A stretch of 64,000 nt of DNA from Chryseobacterium sp. VAUSW3 (GTDB taxonomy: Bacteria > Bacteroidota > Bacteroidia > Flavobacteriales > Weeksellaceae), in the NCBI RefSeq assembly GCF_002205795.1, contig NZ_NIUY01000002.1, forward strand, positions 186,001 through 250,000. Direction: 5' to 3'. The translations under genes and the position numbers were made by a program. Positions 49,711 through 58,344 of this stretch are shown piece after piece; the first letter of the stretch is position 1; the number at the start of each line of letters is the position of its first letter. The notes beneath the pieces were generated by a model that was given only the letters and a program-made list of their open reading frames with translations, was not told the origin of the DNA and made no database searches.

Positions 49711-50891
49711 TAAAGCAGTTCGAAAATACTCGCAGCTCCCTGACCTGTTCCTACGCACATGGAAACCATTCCGTATTTGTTGCCGCGTTTTCTCATCTCG
49801 TCTAGAAGCTGAACTGTTAATTTGGTTCCTGTACAGCCGAGTGGGTGACCTAATGCGATTGCACCACCGTTAACATTAAGAATATCTGGATTTAGATTTA
49901 CTTCTTTTTTTATCGCAACGGATTGTGAAGCGAACGCTTCGTTAAGTTCTATCAAATCGATGTCTTTAAGTTCCAGACCTGCCTGTTTCAAAGCTTTTGG
50001 GATGGCATAGATTGGTCCCATTCCCATGATTCTCGGTTCTAAACCTGCAGCTGCATAAGCTACTAATCTTGCTTCCGGTTCCAGACCTAGTTCCTTTACC
50101 ATTTCTTCGGACATTACAATCACGAATGCCGCGCCGTCACTCATCTGGGATGAGTTTCCTGCTGTTACCGAACCTCCGTTTGCGAAAACCGGACGAAGTT
50201 TTGCCAAACCTTCAATCGAAGTATCTTTTCTTGGACCTTCATCAACATTGAAATCGAATTTTTTGGTCTGCATTTTCTGGTTTTCGTCCAAGAAATTATA
50301 CTCTACAGGGATGGAAACAATCTGGTTTGCGAATTTACCTTCTTCATTGGCTTTTAAAGCTTTCATGTGAGATTCGTAAGCGAACTGATCCTGCTCCTCA
50401 CGGGAAATTTTGTACTGATTGGCCACTTCTTCAGCAGTGTAACCCATTCCCCAATAGTAATCAGGGTTAGTTTTTGCGATTTCCGTTTCAGGAACCGGTT
50501 TGTAGCCACCCATTGGGATATAACTCATGGATTCTGTTCCACCTGCAATGATACAGTCGGCCATTCCTGCCTGTATTTTTGCTGATGCAATGGCGATGGC
50601 TTCAGAACCCGAGGCGCAGTAACGGTTAATGGTAACTCCCGGAACTTTGTCGGTATTTAATCCCATTAATGAAATTAAACGGGCAACATTCAGTCCCTGT
50701 TCGGCTTCCGGCATTGCATTTCCTACAATAAGGTCATCAATCCTGTCTTTATCGAGTTGTGGAACAGCAGCCATTAATTTCTCAATAACTGTTGCAGCCA
50801 GAACATCTGGTCTTGTAAATCTCAGACTGCCTTTTGGTGCTTTGCCTACGGCGGTTCTGAAACCTTTAATGATATATGCTTGTTTTGACAT
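49710..50891 (-). CDS. fadA: Acetyl-CoA C-acyltransferase (3-ketoacyl-CoA thiolase)
   Basis: This 393-residue thiolase carries out the last step of beta-oxidation, cleaving 3-ketoacyl-CoA with CoA. The active-site elements are visible: the nucleophilic cysteine in INRYCASGSEAIAIAS (about 91), the GGAIALGHPLGCTG histidine motif, and the second cysteine in CVGTGQGAASIFELL at the C-terminus. It follows fadN by 18 bases and is followed by the four-helix-bundle gene and fadE. As a long-chain or biosynthetic thiolase it could also act on acetoacetyl-CoA, but the operon argues for degradation. Confidence 0.95.
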   Translation of the reverse strand: MSKQAYIIKGFRTAVGKAPKGSLRFTRPDVLAATVIEKLMAAVPQLDKDRIDDLIVGNAMPEAEQGLNVARLISLMGLNTDKVPGVTINRYCASGSEAIAIASAKIQAGMADCIIAGGTESMSYIPMGGYKPVPETEIAKTNPDYYWGMGYTAEEVANQYKISREEQDQFAYESHMKALKANEEGKFANQIVSIPVEYNFLDENQKMQTKKFDFNVDEGPRKDTSIEGLAKLRPVFANGGSVTAGNSSQMSDGAAFVIVMSEEMVKELGLEPEARLVAYAAAGLEPRIMGMGPIYAIPKALKQAGLELKDIDLIELNEAFASQSVAIKKEVNLNPDILNVNGGAIALGHPLGCTGTKLTVQLLDEMRKRGNKYGMVSMCVGTGQGAASIFELL

Positions 50892-50909
50892 TTTTCTTAA
50901 ATTTTAAAA

Positions 50910-53303
50910 TTAGTTTCTTAACGGTTTTCCGTTTTGTAGCATGTACTGAATTCTTTCCAAAGTCTTTCTTTCGCCGCAAAGCTGTAAGAATGTTTCTCTT
51001 TCAAGATTCAATAGATATTGTTCTGTGACAACAGTTGGTTCAGAAAGATTTCCTCCGACCAAAACGTTGGCCAATTTGTCGGCAATCAGTTTGTCGTGTG
51101 CGGAGATGAATTTTCCGGTCAGCATCTGGTCTGTTCCAACGTAGAACATACCCAATGCGTCTTTACCTAAAACTTTCACTCTCTGTTCAATCGGTTGCGT
51201 GTAACCTTGGTCAGCCATTAGTTTTGCTACTTTTTTAGCTTCAAGAATCTGCGTGTTTTTGTTTACTACTACAATGTCTTTATGGTTTTCTAAAATTCCC
51301 ATATCGTAAGCTTCGTACGCTGAAGTTGCTACTTTACCCATTGCAATGTTCATGAAGGCGTCACGAAGACGGTTATTCTTAACATCGTCACTGTGGAATT
51401 CTCTTGAAGTTCTTAATGCAAACTCTTTAGTACCACCACCACCAGGAATTACTCCAACGCCGGTTTCAACAAGACCGATGTAAGTTTCAGCTGCTGCAAC
51501 CACTTTATCAGCGTGCATTGTCATTTCGCAACCACCGCCCAAAGTCATTCCGTGCGGAGCAACTACAACAGGAATTGAAGAGTAACGAACTCTCATCATG
51601 GATTTCTGGAAGTAAGCAATCGCCATATTCAAATCGTCCCAATCCTGTTCGATCGCCATCATCAGAATCATGGCTAAATTTGCTCCAACAGAGAAATTAG
51701 CTCCCTGATTACCGATTACCAAACCGTCGTATTCTTTTTCAGCCAAGTCGATTGCTCTGTTCAGACCATCTAAAACTTCACCGCCTAAGGAATTCATTTT
51801 GGAACGGATCTCGAAATTGATGATTCCGTCGCCTAAATCCTGAATAGCAGAACCTGAATTACTCCAAAGTGTTTTGTTTTTTCTGATATTGTCGAGAATA
51901 ATGAAGGCTTCCTGACCCGGAATAGTGCTGTAGTTTCCTGAGTTTTTGTCAAAGAAAATACTCTGCCCTTCGTCATTAACTTTATAGAACGTTTCAACAT
52001 TTTTAACCCAGTCCGAAACTTCGTAACCGGCTTCTTTAGCCAGTTCGGTTCCTTTTTGAACGCCTACTGCATCCCAAATTTCGAACGGTCCGTTTTCCCA
52101 GCCGAAACCTGCGCGCATTGCGTCATCAATTTTATAAACTTCGTCAGAAATTTCCGGAACTTTGTGTGACACGTAAGCGAAAAGTGCTCCTAAAGATTTT
52201 CTGTACAATTCGCCGGCTTTGTCTTTTCCGCCAATCAGCACTTTGAAACGGTCGATCGGTTTGTCGATGTTTTTGGTCAGTTCAAGGGTAGGGAAGCTTG
52301 ATTTACCCTGAAGTTCGTACTCCATGGTATTGAGGTTCAGGCCGTGGATTTCGGATTTTCCTTCTGCATTTTTAACTTTCTTGTAGAAACCCTGCTGAGA
52401 TTTGGAACCCAACCAGTTATTATCCACCATTTTCTGGATGTATTCCGGAAGTGAAAATACGTTGTTGAAATCATTGGCTTCAACACCGCTTTCGCGGACA
52501 CCGTTTGCCACGTGAACCAAAGTATCCAAACCAACCACATCTGCAGTTCTGAAGGTTGCAGATTTCGGACGGCCGATTACCGGACCTGTCAGTTTATCGA
52601 TATCGGTAACATTTAAACCTAACTCTTTTACTTCATGCAAAAGGTTCATCATGGAGAAAACACCGATTCTGTTGGCGATAAATGCAGGTGTGTCTTTTGC
52701 TAAAACTGTAGTCTTCCCAAGAAATTTAGCCCCAAAATCCATATAGAATTTAGCGATTTCCGGATCTGTTTCCGGAGTTGGAATCACTTCCAGCAGCGGT
52801 AAATATCGCACTGGATTGAAAAAGTGCGTTCCCGCGAAATGTTTCTTGAAATCCTCGCTTCTTCCTTCAATTAAGAAGTGGATGGGAATTCCGGAAGTGT
52901 TGGAAGATACCAGAGTTCCGGGTTTTCTGAACTGTTCGATTTTTTCGTAAACTGATTTTTTGATGTCGAGTCTTTCAACCACCACTTCAATAATCCAATC
53001 GGTGTTTTTGATTTTTTTAAGATCATCATCGAAGTTTCCTACGGTGATCCGGTCGGCAAATTTCGGGGAGTAGAGTAGTGCCGGGCTTGCTTTCTTCAAT
53101 TTCTCGAAATTTTCAGCGGCAATCCTGTTTCTTACGGCTTTGTCTTCTTTGGTTAAGCCTTTTTTCTGTTCAGCTTCCGTAAGTTCAAAGGGAACAATAT
53201 CGAGCAGAAGCACTTCAACACCAATATTGGCAAAGTGTGCTGCGATACCCGAACCCATTATTCCTGAACCAAGAACCGTAACATGTTTGATTCTTCTTTT
53301 CAT
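50910..53303 (-). CDS. fadN: 3-hydroxyacyl-CoA dehydrogenase / enoyl-CoA hydratase (FadN type)
   Basis: This 797-residue bifunctional enzyme hydrates enoyl-CoA and oxidises 3-hydroxyacyl-CoA. The dehydrogenase domain is N-terminal (VLGSGIMGSGIAAHFA at about 10-25, GTHFFNPVRYLPLLEVI, KDTPAFIANRIGV). The crotonase-like hydratase is C-terminal (about 470-690; ANFSVGANL, GMTLGGGCEMTMHAD, GVGVIPGGGGTKE). This order and length match Bacillus FadN (about 790 aa) and are the reverse of E. coli FadB. It is the second gene of the operon, 43 bases after marR. Confidence 0.94.
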   Translation of the reverse strand: MKRRIKHVTVLGSGIMGSGIAAHFANIGVEVLLLDIVPFELTEAEQKKGLTKEDKAVRNRIAAENFEKLKKASPALLYSPKFADRITVGNFDDDLKKIKNTDWIIEVVVERLDIKKSVYEKIEQFRKPGTLVSSNTSGIPIHFLIEGRSEDFKKHFAGTHFFNPVRYLPLLEVIPTPETDPEIAKFYMDFGAKFLGKTTVLAKDTPAFIANRIGVFSMMNLLHEVKELGLNVTDIDKLTGPVIGRPKSATFRTADVVGLDTLVHVANGVRESGVEANDFNNVFSLPEYIQKMVDNNWLGSKSQQGFYKKVKNAEGKSEIHGLNLNTMEYELQGKSSFPTLELTKNIDKPIDRFKVLIGGKDKAGELYRKSLGALFAYVSHKVPEISDEVYKIDDAMRAGFGWENGPFEIWDAVGVQKGTELAKEAGYEVSDWVKNVETFYKVNDEGQSIFFDKNSGNYSTIPGQEAFIILDNIRKNKTLWSNSGSAIQDLGDGIINFEIRSKMNSLGGEVLDGLNRAIDLAEKEYDGLVIGNQGANFSVGANLAMILMMAIEQDWDDLNMAIAYFQKSMMRVRYSSIPVVVAPHGMTLGGGCEMTMHADKVVAAAETYIGLVETGVGVIPGGGGTKEFALRTSREFHSDDVKNNRLRDAFMNIAMGKVATSAYEAYDMGILENHKDIVVVNKNTQILEAKKVAKLMADQGYTQPIEQRVKVLGKDALGMFYVGTDQMLTGKFISAHDKLIADKLANVLVGGNLSEPTVVTEQYLLNLERETFLQLCGERKTLERIQYMLQNGKPLRN

Positions 53304-53346
53304 CTCTAAAATTTTAATTATTTTTTATTGATGCAACCTTTTGGTT

Positions 53347-53805
53347 TTATCCTTTATTTTTATTGTTTAATTCGTTTGCGATTTTCAGAATATCCTGCAT
53401 TACTTCCTTGAAAATTTCCATTTTCTCCGCAGAAATTTTTTCAACTACTTTTTTATTGAAATTCACCACCACTTCTTTTGAAAGGTTTCTGCTGTTCAGC
53501 CCTTTATCGGTTAGTTTGATGATGACCTCTCTTTTATCGGTTGGAGTTTTTTCTTTGTAGATATAGCCGTTATCTTCTAAAAGTTTAATGATTCTGGTTA
53601 AAGAAGTAGGCTCGATAGCCATTTTAGGTCCCAGATTTGTGCTTCGGGTTCCTTCTTTTGGATCGATTTTTAAAAGTGTAAGTGCTTGAACAGCAGTAGC
53701 ATCGTGATCCTGTGCAAATTCAGAATACATTTTTGAAACTGCGAGCCAGGTAGACTTTAAAATCAGGTCAATATTTTCAACTCTTTCAATATTTTTTTGT
53801 TCCAT
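53347..53805 (-). CDS. MarR family transcriptional regulator, candidate fad repressor
   Basis: This 152-residue winged-helix regulator has the MarR layout: N-terminal dimer helix, then DNA-recognition and wing segments (IEPTSLTRIIKLLEDNGYIYKEKTPTDKREVIIKLTDKG) with the wing arginine. A C-terminal dimer helix ends the protein. It is the first gene of the beta-oxidation operon and begins 20 bases after the predicted transcript start. A perfect 26-bp palindrome covers the -33 region of this promoter, which suggests autorepression. A fatty acyl-CoA effector is inferred from the operon only. Confidence 0.9.
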   Translation of the reverse strand: MEQKNIERVENIDLILKSTWLAVSKMYSEFAQDHDATAVQALTLLKIDPKEGTRSTNLGPKMAIEPTSLTRIIKLLEDNGYIYKEKTPTDKREVIIKLTDKGLNSRNLSKEVVVNFNKKVVEKISAEKMEIFKEVMQDILKIANELNNKNKG

Positions 53806-53828
53806 TGTGTTATAAGTTGTGATTTAGA

Positions 53829-53836
53829 CAAATATA
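53829..53836 (-). promoter_or_regulatory. -7 promoter element of the marR-fad operon
   Basis: TATATTTG on the minus strand is a perfect TAnnTTTG. It predicts a start at about 53825 and a leader of 20 bases. Its -33 partner would fall inside the palindrome 53841-53866. Confidence 0.65.
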
Positions 53837-53840
53837 ACAA

Positions 53841-53866
53841 AAAATACTATGCATGCATAGTATTTT
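53841..53866. promoter_or_regulatory. Operator palindrome O1 of the fad operon
   Basis: This is a perfect 26-bp palindrome with core TACTATGCATGCATAGTA, centred at 53853.5. It ends four bases before the -7 element and covers the -33 position, the place for a classical repressor site. Each half carries ACTATGCA, a size typical for a MarR dimer. Confidence 0.75.
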
Positions 53867-53922
53867 CGCCTGTTTCTGTAATTGATTGTAAATCAGTTTA
53901 ATAATTAATATGAAAAGCATAA

Positions 53923-53940
53923 TACTATGCATGCATAGTA
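53923..53940. promoter_or_regulatory. Operator palindrome O2, second copy upstream
   Basis: A perfect 18-bp copy of the O1 core, TACTATGCATGCATAGTA, is centred at 53931.5, 78 bp from the O1 centre. It lies 27 bases after the end of the upstream ABC gene. It could be an auxiliary site for looping or a roadblock to readthrough. Confidence 0.7.
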
Positions 53941-53967
53941 ATTTAAACAGATGCTGTAAATATCGAA

Positions 53968-54891
53968 TTATCCGATGTTTGCAATTAAATCTGATACTTC
54001 GTTAAAGGAAAAGCATTTTTGTTGAAAATTGTCACCGGAAATCAACCAAAATCCATCTTTAAATTCAAATTTTATAGATGAAAGGTTTTTGGACGTGTTT
54101 TTTTGGAGAAAAGAATAGAGCATTTCTTTCTGTAAAACGGGTGCAATAATTTGAGGCGCCACAAAACTGTCGGTAAAATGAAATATTTTGGGATTCAGTA
54201 ATTCGTCATGTTTTAATAAAATATCTTCCGTAATTCCAGCATCCAGTGTTTCATCGTTTACAAGCCAGATCCGGTCAGCAAATTCCTTTGCTAAGCGCCA
54301 GTCGTGGGACGAAAACAGGATAAGTTTATTCCGTGTTTTGGCTAGTTTCCGGAGTAATTTCAGAATGACGATTTTATTTTCCTCATCCAAATGTGTGGTT
54401 GGTTCGTCGAGAATAATCATCGGTGAATTTTGCGCCAAAGCCCTTCCAATAAAAGCTTTTTGAAGATTTCCGTCCGAGAGTTTCTGCAGAGGAAAATGTC
54501 GGTACTGGTTTAGATTTAAACTTTCGATGATTTCGTTAACTTCATTCTGATCCTGGGCATTCAGTTCAAAATAATAAGGATAATGTATATATTTTCCCAA
54601 GGAGACAAGGTCTGTAAGCGTATAGTTTGCAGGAATCTGCGATTTGGAAAAAACCACTGCGACGCGTTCGGCGATTTCTTTATTGCTGAGGGTTTTTATG
54701 TTTTTTCCGTCAAGTAAAATATCCCCCGAACTTAGAGATGTTTGATTTAAAATGCTTTTAATTAAAGTGGTTTTCCCAACACCGTTGTTTCCGATGAGTA
54801 GACAGATTTCCCCTAAAGCCAAATCGGTTTCAATTCCTCTTATTAAAGGTGTTTTGTATCCGACTGTTGTATTTTTAAGCTCCAGAAACAT
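53968..54891 (-). CDS. ABC transporter ATP-binding protein (iron/cobalamin type)
   Basis: This 307-residue ATPase has Walker A GNNGVGKTTL (about 34-43), Walker B MIILDEPTTHLD and the H-loop in FSSHDWRLAKEFA. The ABC signature is KLSDGNLQKAFIGRALA, with Asp where LSGGQ has its first Gly. A C-terminal extension of about 60 residues (KNLSSIKFEFKDGFWLISGD) is unusual. The ATG at 54891 is preferred to a TTG at 54900, and the start overlaps the permease stop codon region. With the permease it should drive import of a chelated metal, haem or corrinoid. Confidence 0.88.
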   Translation of the reverse strand: MFLELKNTTVGYKTPLIRGIETDLALGEICLLIGNNGVGKTTLIKSILNQTSLSSGDILLDGKNIKTLSNKEIAERVAVVFSKSQIPANYTLTDLVSLGKYIHYPYYFELNAQDQNEVNEIIESLNLNQYRHFPLQKLSDGNLQKAFIGRALAQNSPMIILDEPTTHLDEENKIVILKLLRKLAKTRNKLILFSSHDWRLAKEFADRIWLVNDETLDAGITEDILLKHDELLNPKIFHFTDSFVAPQIIAPVLQKEMLYSFLQKNTSKNLSSIKFEFKDGFWLISGDNFQQKCFSFNEVSDLIANIG

Positions 54892-54892
54892 T

Positions 54893-55870
54893 TTAAGCAA
54901 TTTTTTTATTCTTCATCATCATTGCCAGAATTACCGGAATTCCGAAAAGTGAAGTAATTACATTTAGTGGAAACTGTGTAGTTTCGGAAATAACAGAGAA
55001 AAATTCCATGATGAAAATTCCTAAAATCATGTTCAGAATCCACTGTTGCCAAAGTTTTGCAGGATTATAAATCATTCTGCAGAAATGCGGAACCACAATA
55101 CCGATAAAGAGAATAGGTCCTAAAAATGCCGTTACAGAAGCCGATAGTATAGAAGAGGCTACAATAACGAAAAGTTTCAGTTGATTAAGATTTACACCCA
55201 GGCTTTGTGCGTAAGCTGCTCCCAGAGAGTTTCCGATGAGAGGCTTTATTGATTTAAAGCTCAAAAATATTCCAATCAAAACAATTATTGTCAACACCCA
55301 AACCTGATTTGTAGAAACCTGATTGTTCGCACCGAAACTCCAGAGAATATAATTTTTCAGACTCTGGTTTTCTGCATAAAACTGCAGAATCGAAACAATT
55401 GCGCCCGCCAAAGCCGATACCAGAAATCCAAAAATAATCAGGAAAGATTTATCCTGAAATCTGTTTGAAAATGCCAATAAAATAAGCATCAGGATCAAGC
55501 TTCCGCCAATTGCCGAAATGCTCAGGAAGCTGTTCTGTAAAACTTCGGGAAGTACGAGATTCTGTGCAAAAAAAATGTAAAAAGCAACACTTAAACTCGC
55601 CACCGAAGTAATTCCCAAAACCGAAGGCCCGGCCAATGGATTCTGAAAATATTCCTGTAAAAGAAAACCAGAAGTGGGAATTGAAATTCCTGCCAAAGCC
55701 ATCGCCAAAGCCCTGTTGATCCTTAGCTGCGCGATTTGAGAATTATCCGTATCCGAAACAAAAAAATCGGCAAAATTCAGTTTCATAAAACCAATATTCA
55801 GGTTGACGACAACCGAAATCATAATTCCGACAGTGATGAAAAAGGCAATGATCTTGAATTTTTTGGACAT
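54893..55870 (-). CDS. FecCD-type ABC transporter permease
   Basis: This 325-residue inner-membrane permease of the FecCD/BtuC family has about ten helices, with the family segments GPSVLGITSVASLSVAFYIF, LIIFGFLVSALAGAI and FLGPILFIGIVVPHFCRMI. It overlaps the ATPase gene by a few bases and starts 32 bases after the TlpA-like gene. No periplasmic substrate-binding protein or cognate TonB receptor lies in this cluster, so the substrate (siderophore, haem or cobalamin) is open. Confidence 0.9.
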   Translation of the reverse strand: MSKKFKIIAFFITVGIMISVVVNLNIGFMKLNFADFFVSDTDNSQIAQLRINRALAMALAGISIPTSGFLLQEYFQNPLAGPSVLGITSVASLSVAFYIFFAQNLVLPEVLQNSFLSISAIGGSLILMLILLAFSNRFQDKSFLIIFGFLVSALAGAIVSILQFYAENQSLKNYILWSFGANNQVSTNQVWVLTIIVLIGIFLSFKSIKPLIGNSLGAAYAQSLGVNLNQLKLFVIVASSILSASVTAFLGPILFIGIVVPHFCRMIYNPAKLWQQWILNMILGIFIMEFFSVISETTQFPLNVITSLFGIPVILAMMMKNKKIA

Positions 55871-55902
55871 TATATTAAGCCCTGAAGCTTTTAACCTTCG
55901 AA

Positions 55903-56475
55903 TTATTTAAATGAATTAATCTTTTCGTCCAACATTTCTTTGCTCATCATTCCTATTGTTTCGTCGGTTTTATCGCCTTTTCTCATGAACGTAAAAGGAA
56001 TTGAGCCACCGTCCCACTGTTTGAAGTTTTTAGGAAAAAATTCTGGTGTAAGTTTTTGTCCGTCAACCAGAACAATATGTTTTGAGAGGTTGTTTTCTTC
56101 AGCAAAAGCCTTCACTTTGGTTTCCCAGTCTTCTTTCGGATCCAGCCCTACAAAAGTAAATTTCACCGGCTGCGATTCCATTTCTTTTATTTTTTCTTTA
56201 AAATGAGGCATTTCGCGCATGCACGGTCCGCACCAAGTTGCAAAAAAGTTGGTAACATATAAAGTGTCGTTATCTTTTTTAGCAAGGATTTCCGAAGTTT
56301 CTTCGGGGCTTAATTCAATCTGTTTGAAAGGAACAACCGCTTCAGAAATTTCGTTGGATTCCGGAACTGTAACAGAATCAGCAGGCGATATTTCGGTGTT
56401 TTCGGAGATTTGAGTTTCTTTTTTACATGCAGTGAATGCAACCAGAATCATCGCGCTCAGAAGGAATTTTTTCAT
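55903..56475 (-). CDS. TlpA-like thiol-disulfide oxidoreductase lipoprotein
   Basis: This 190-residue envelope protein has a lipobox (VAFTAC, cysteine at 17) and a thioredoxin-fold domain. The redox motif WCGPC in NFFATWCGPCMREMPHF is at about residue 83, and the cis-proline is in GSIPFTF. It probably reduces disulfides in the periplasm, for example apocytochrome c, which would fit the System II protein CcsBA at 32.5 kb. It heads a run with the ABC permease and ATPase genes. Confidence 0.88.
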   Translation of the reverse strand: MKKFLLSAMILVAFTACKKETQISENTEISPADSVTVPESNEISEAVVPFKQIELSPEETSEILAKKDNDTLYVTNFFATWCGPCMREMPHFKEKIKEMESQPVKFTFVGLDPKEDWETKVKAFAEENNLSKHIVLVDGQKLTPEFFPKNFKQWDGGSIPFTFMRKGDKTDETIGMMSKEMLDEKINSFK

Positions 56476-56486
56476 TTTATTTTTAT

Positions 56487-56494
56487 TATTTTTG
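56487..56494 (+). promoter_or_regulatory. -7 promoter element of the flavin/2Fe-2S reductase gene
   Basis: TATTTTTG is a perfect match ending 13 bases before the ATG at 56508. The whole divergent intergenic region to the TlpA-like gene is only 32 bases. Confidence 0.5.
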
Positions 56495-56507
56495 AAAGAT
56501 ATTTGAT

Positions 56508-57632
56508 ATGGAAAAACGATTACCCAAAGCGAAGCAAGGAGAATTTCACTGGCTAAAATTAGCGAAAAAGCAGCAACTTACCAAAAACACGTTTGCACTG
56601 GAGTTTGAAATTCCGGAAGCTTTAAAATTAAATTATAAGTTTGAAGCCGGTCAATATGTGACGATAAAATACCCGTCAAAAGGAGGGGTTTTTCAGAACG
56701 ATTTTTCAATGACTTCCGCGCCGTATGAGGAGAAGATTGCGCTGGGTATAAAGATTAACGGGCAGGAAAGCTCTACCAACGATCTTTATAATGACTTCGA
56801 AGTTGGTGATGAAGTAGAAATTTCTGAACCCAAAGGAAGATTTACGCTGGTTTCAAAACCTCACGAATTTCGCACAATCATTGGTTTTGCAGGTGGAATT
56901 GGGATTACTCCGCTGCTCAGTCATTTTAAAAATATTCTTCATAAAGAGCCCAGAACCAGACTTTTTATGTTTTACGGCAATCGCAAATCTGAAGAAATTG
57001 CTTTTAAAAATGAATTGGACAGTTTAGCGAAAAAATATGCCGACCGGCTTCAGATTTTCTATTTTTTTTCACAGGAACCAACTTCAGATAACTTGTTTTA
57101 CGGGCGTTTAGATGAGAGAAAACTAAAATTAATCATCAACCAGATTCTTCATTTGGATGATACCGATGAAGAAAGTACCATTTGGGATGCGGTGGATGAA
57201 GTGTTGATTTGTGGAAAAGGTGAGATGATAAAATCACTGGCAAATGCCTGCTACAATAACGGAATTCCCAAAAAAAATATTCATTTCGAGCTTTTCGAAG
57301 AATACAATGAAGATATTTATCCTTTAGAAAAGGATTTTCCGCGTGTGGAGAATATTGAAGTTGATTTTAAACTGTTCAACAAAAATTATTCAACAACTTT
57401 AAAGAACAATGAAGTAAAACTCCTGCAGCAACTCTTAATCCAGGGGTTTCCTGTTCCTTATTCCTGTAAATCAGGCATTTGTGGCAGCTGCGAATGTGTT
57501 CTGGAAGAAGGAGAAGTTGAACTTCTTGAAAACGAATATTTAACAGAAAAAGAAGAAGCCTCAGGGAAAATCCTTGCCTGCATGTCGGTAATGCTGAGTA
57601 AGAAAATAAAAGTTAATTTTGATCTTGTTTAA
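56508..57632 (+). CDS. FAD/NAD(P)-dependent reductase with C-terminal 2Fe-2S ferredoxin domain
   Basis: This 374-residue protein is built as ferredoxin-NADP reductase followed by a plant-type ferredoxin. FAD binding is shown by NDFSMTSAPYEEK, the NAD(P) site by GFAGGIGITPLLSHF, and the cluster ligands by YSCKSGICGSCECVL and a final cysteine in ILACMSV. The arrangement matches PaaE-like and CDP-6-deoxyglucoseen reductase-type electron carriers. Genes for an oxygenase partner are absent, so the acceptor is not known. An acidic stretch (about 220-275) lies between the two parts. Confidence 0.9.
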   Translation: MEKRLPKAKQGEFHWLKLAKKQQLTKNTFALEFEIPEALKLNYKFEAGQYVTIKYPSKGGVFQNDFSMTSAPYEEKIALGIKINGQESSTNDLYNDFEVGDEVEISEPKGRFTLVSKPHEFRTIIGFAGGIGITPLLSHFKNILHKEPRTRLFMFYGNRKSEEIAFKNELDSLAKKYADRLQIFYFFSQEPTSDNLFYGRLDERKLKLIINQILHLDDTDEESTIWDAVDEVLICGKGEMIKSLANACYNNGIPKKNIHFELFEEYNEDIYPLEKDFPRVENIEVDFKLFNKNYSTTLKNNEVKLLQQLLIQGFPVPYSCKSGICGSCECVLEEGEVELLENEYLTEKEEASGKILACMSVMLSKKIKVNFDLV

Positions 57633-57639
57633 GTAAGGT

Positions 57640-58260
57640 TTGAAAAGAATTTTAAACATACTAAAATCTTTTTTTACGCTGGTAGAAATTGGTGTTTTGC
57701 TGATGATTTTGGCAAATGTGTGGGTGTATGCATTAACGAATGGACGTACCTACACCAGAATTTCTAAGATTCCACCGCGGGAAACAGCTTTGGTCCTGGG
57801 AACTTCCCCGAAGATGAAATCCGGACTCTCAAACCCCTATTTTACTTCTCGGATGGATGCTACCGCTTTGCTTTACCACCACGGAAAAATTAAAAAAATT
57901 ATTGTGAGTGGCGAAAAAAGTCCGGGTTACGATGAGCCTTTTGCGATGAAAAATTATCTGGTTTATCAGGAAGGAGTGCCGGAACGTATCATTATTGAAG
58001 ACCCCAAAGGTTTTAAAACCCAAGCCAGCATCAGCAATTGCAAAAATATATACCAGCAGAACGATGTGATAATCGTTTCGCAGGGTTTTCATAACCTTCG
58101 TGCGCTTTTTTATGCGCGGAATAATGATATGAATGCGCTGGGATTCGATGCGCAAGATGTTTTAAGCAACCAGAGTTATTACCGCAATCAGTCGCGGGAA
58201 TTTTTGGCCCGTGTGCTGGCGGTGGTTTATTATGTGTTTGGAATTGAAAGAAAAGGATGA
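57640..58260 (+). CDS. SanA/YdcF-like DUF218 membrane protein
   Basis: This 206-residue protein has one N-terminal membrane helix (about 12-32) and a DUF218 domain with ALVLGTSPKMKSGL, ISGEKSP-like VSGEKSPGYDEP and the ISNCKNIY-DVIIVSQGFHNLRALFYAR segments. The SanA branch affects envelope permeability to vancomycin in E. coli. The start is a TTG at 57640, since the earliest ATG would cut into the membrane helix and the TTG gives the basic N-terminus expected. It follows the reductase gene by seven bases. Confidence 0.82.
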   Translation: MKRILNILKSFFTLVEIGVLLMILANVWVYALTNGRTYTRISKIPPRETALVLGTSPKMKSGLSNPYFTSRMDATALLYHHGKIKKIIVSGEKSPGYDEPFAMKNYLVYQEGVPERIIIEDPKGFKTQASISNCKNIYQQNDVIIVSQGFHNLRALFYARNNDMNALGFDAQDVLSNQSYYRNQSREFLARVLAVVYYVFGIERKG

Positions 58261-58321
58261 TTTTCCCGGAAAATTGTGTAAATTCATAACTTTAATTTTT
58301 ATTAAAACCCATACATAATCT

Positions 58322-58329
58322 TATATTTG
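58322..58329 (+). promoter_or_regulatory. -7 promoter element of udk
   Basis: TATATTTG is a perfect match ending 15 bases before the udk ATG. Confidence 0.5.
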
Positions 58330-58344
58330 CAGAAATTATAATTT

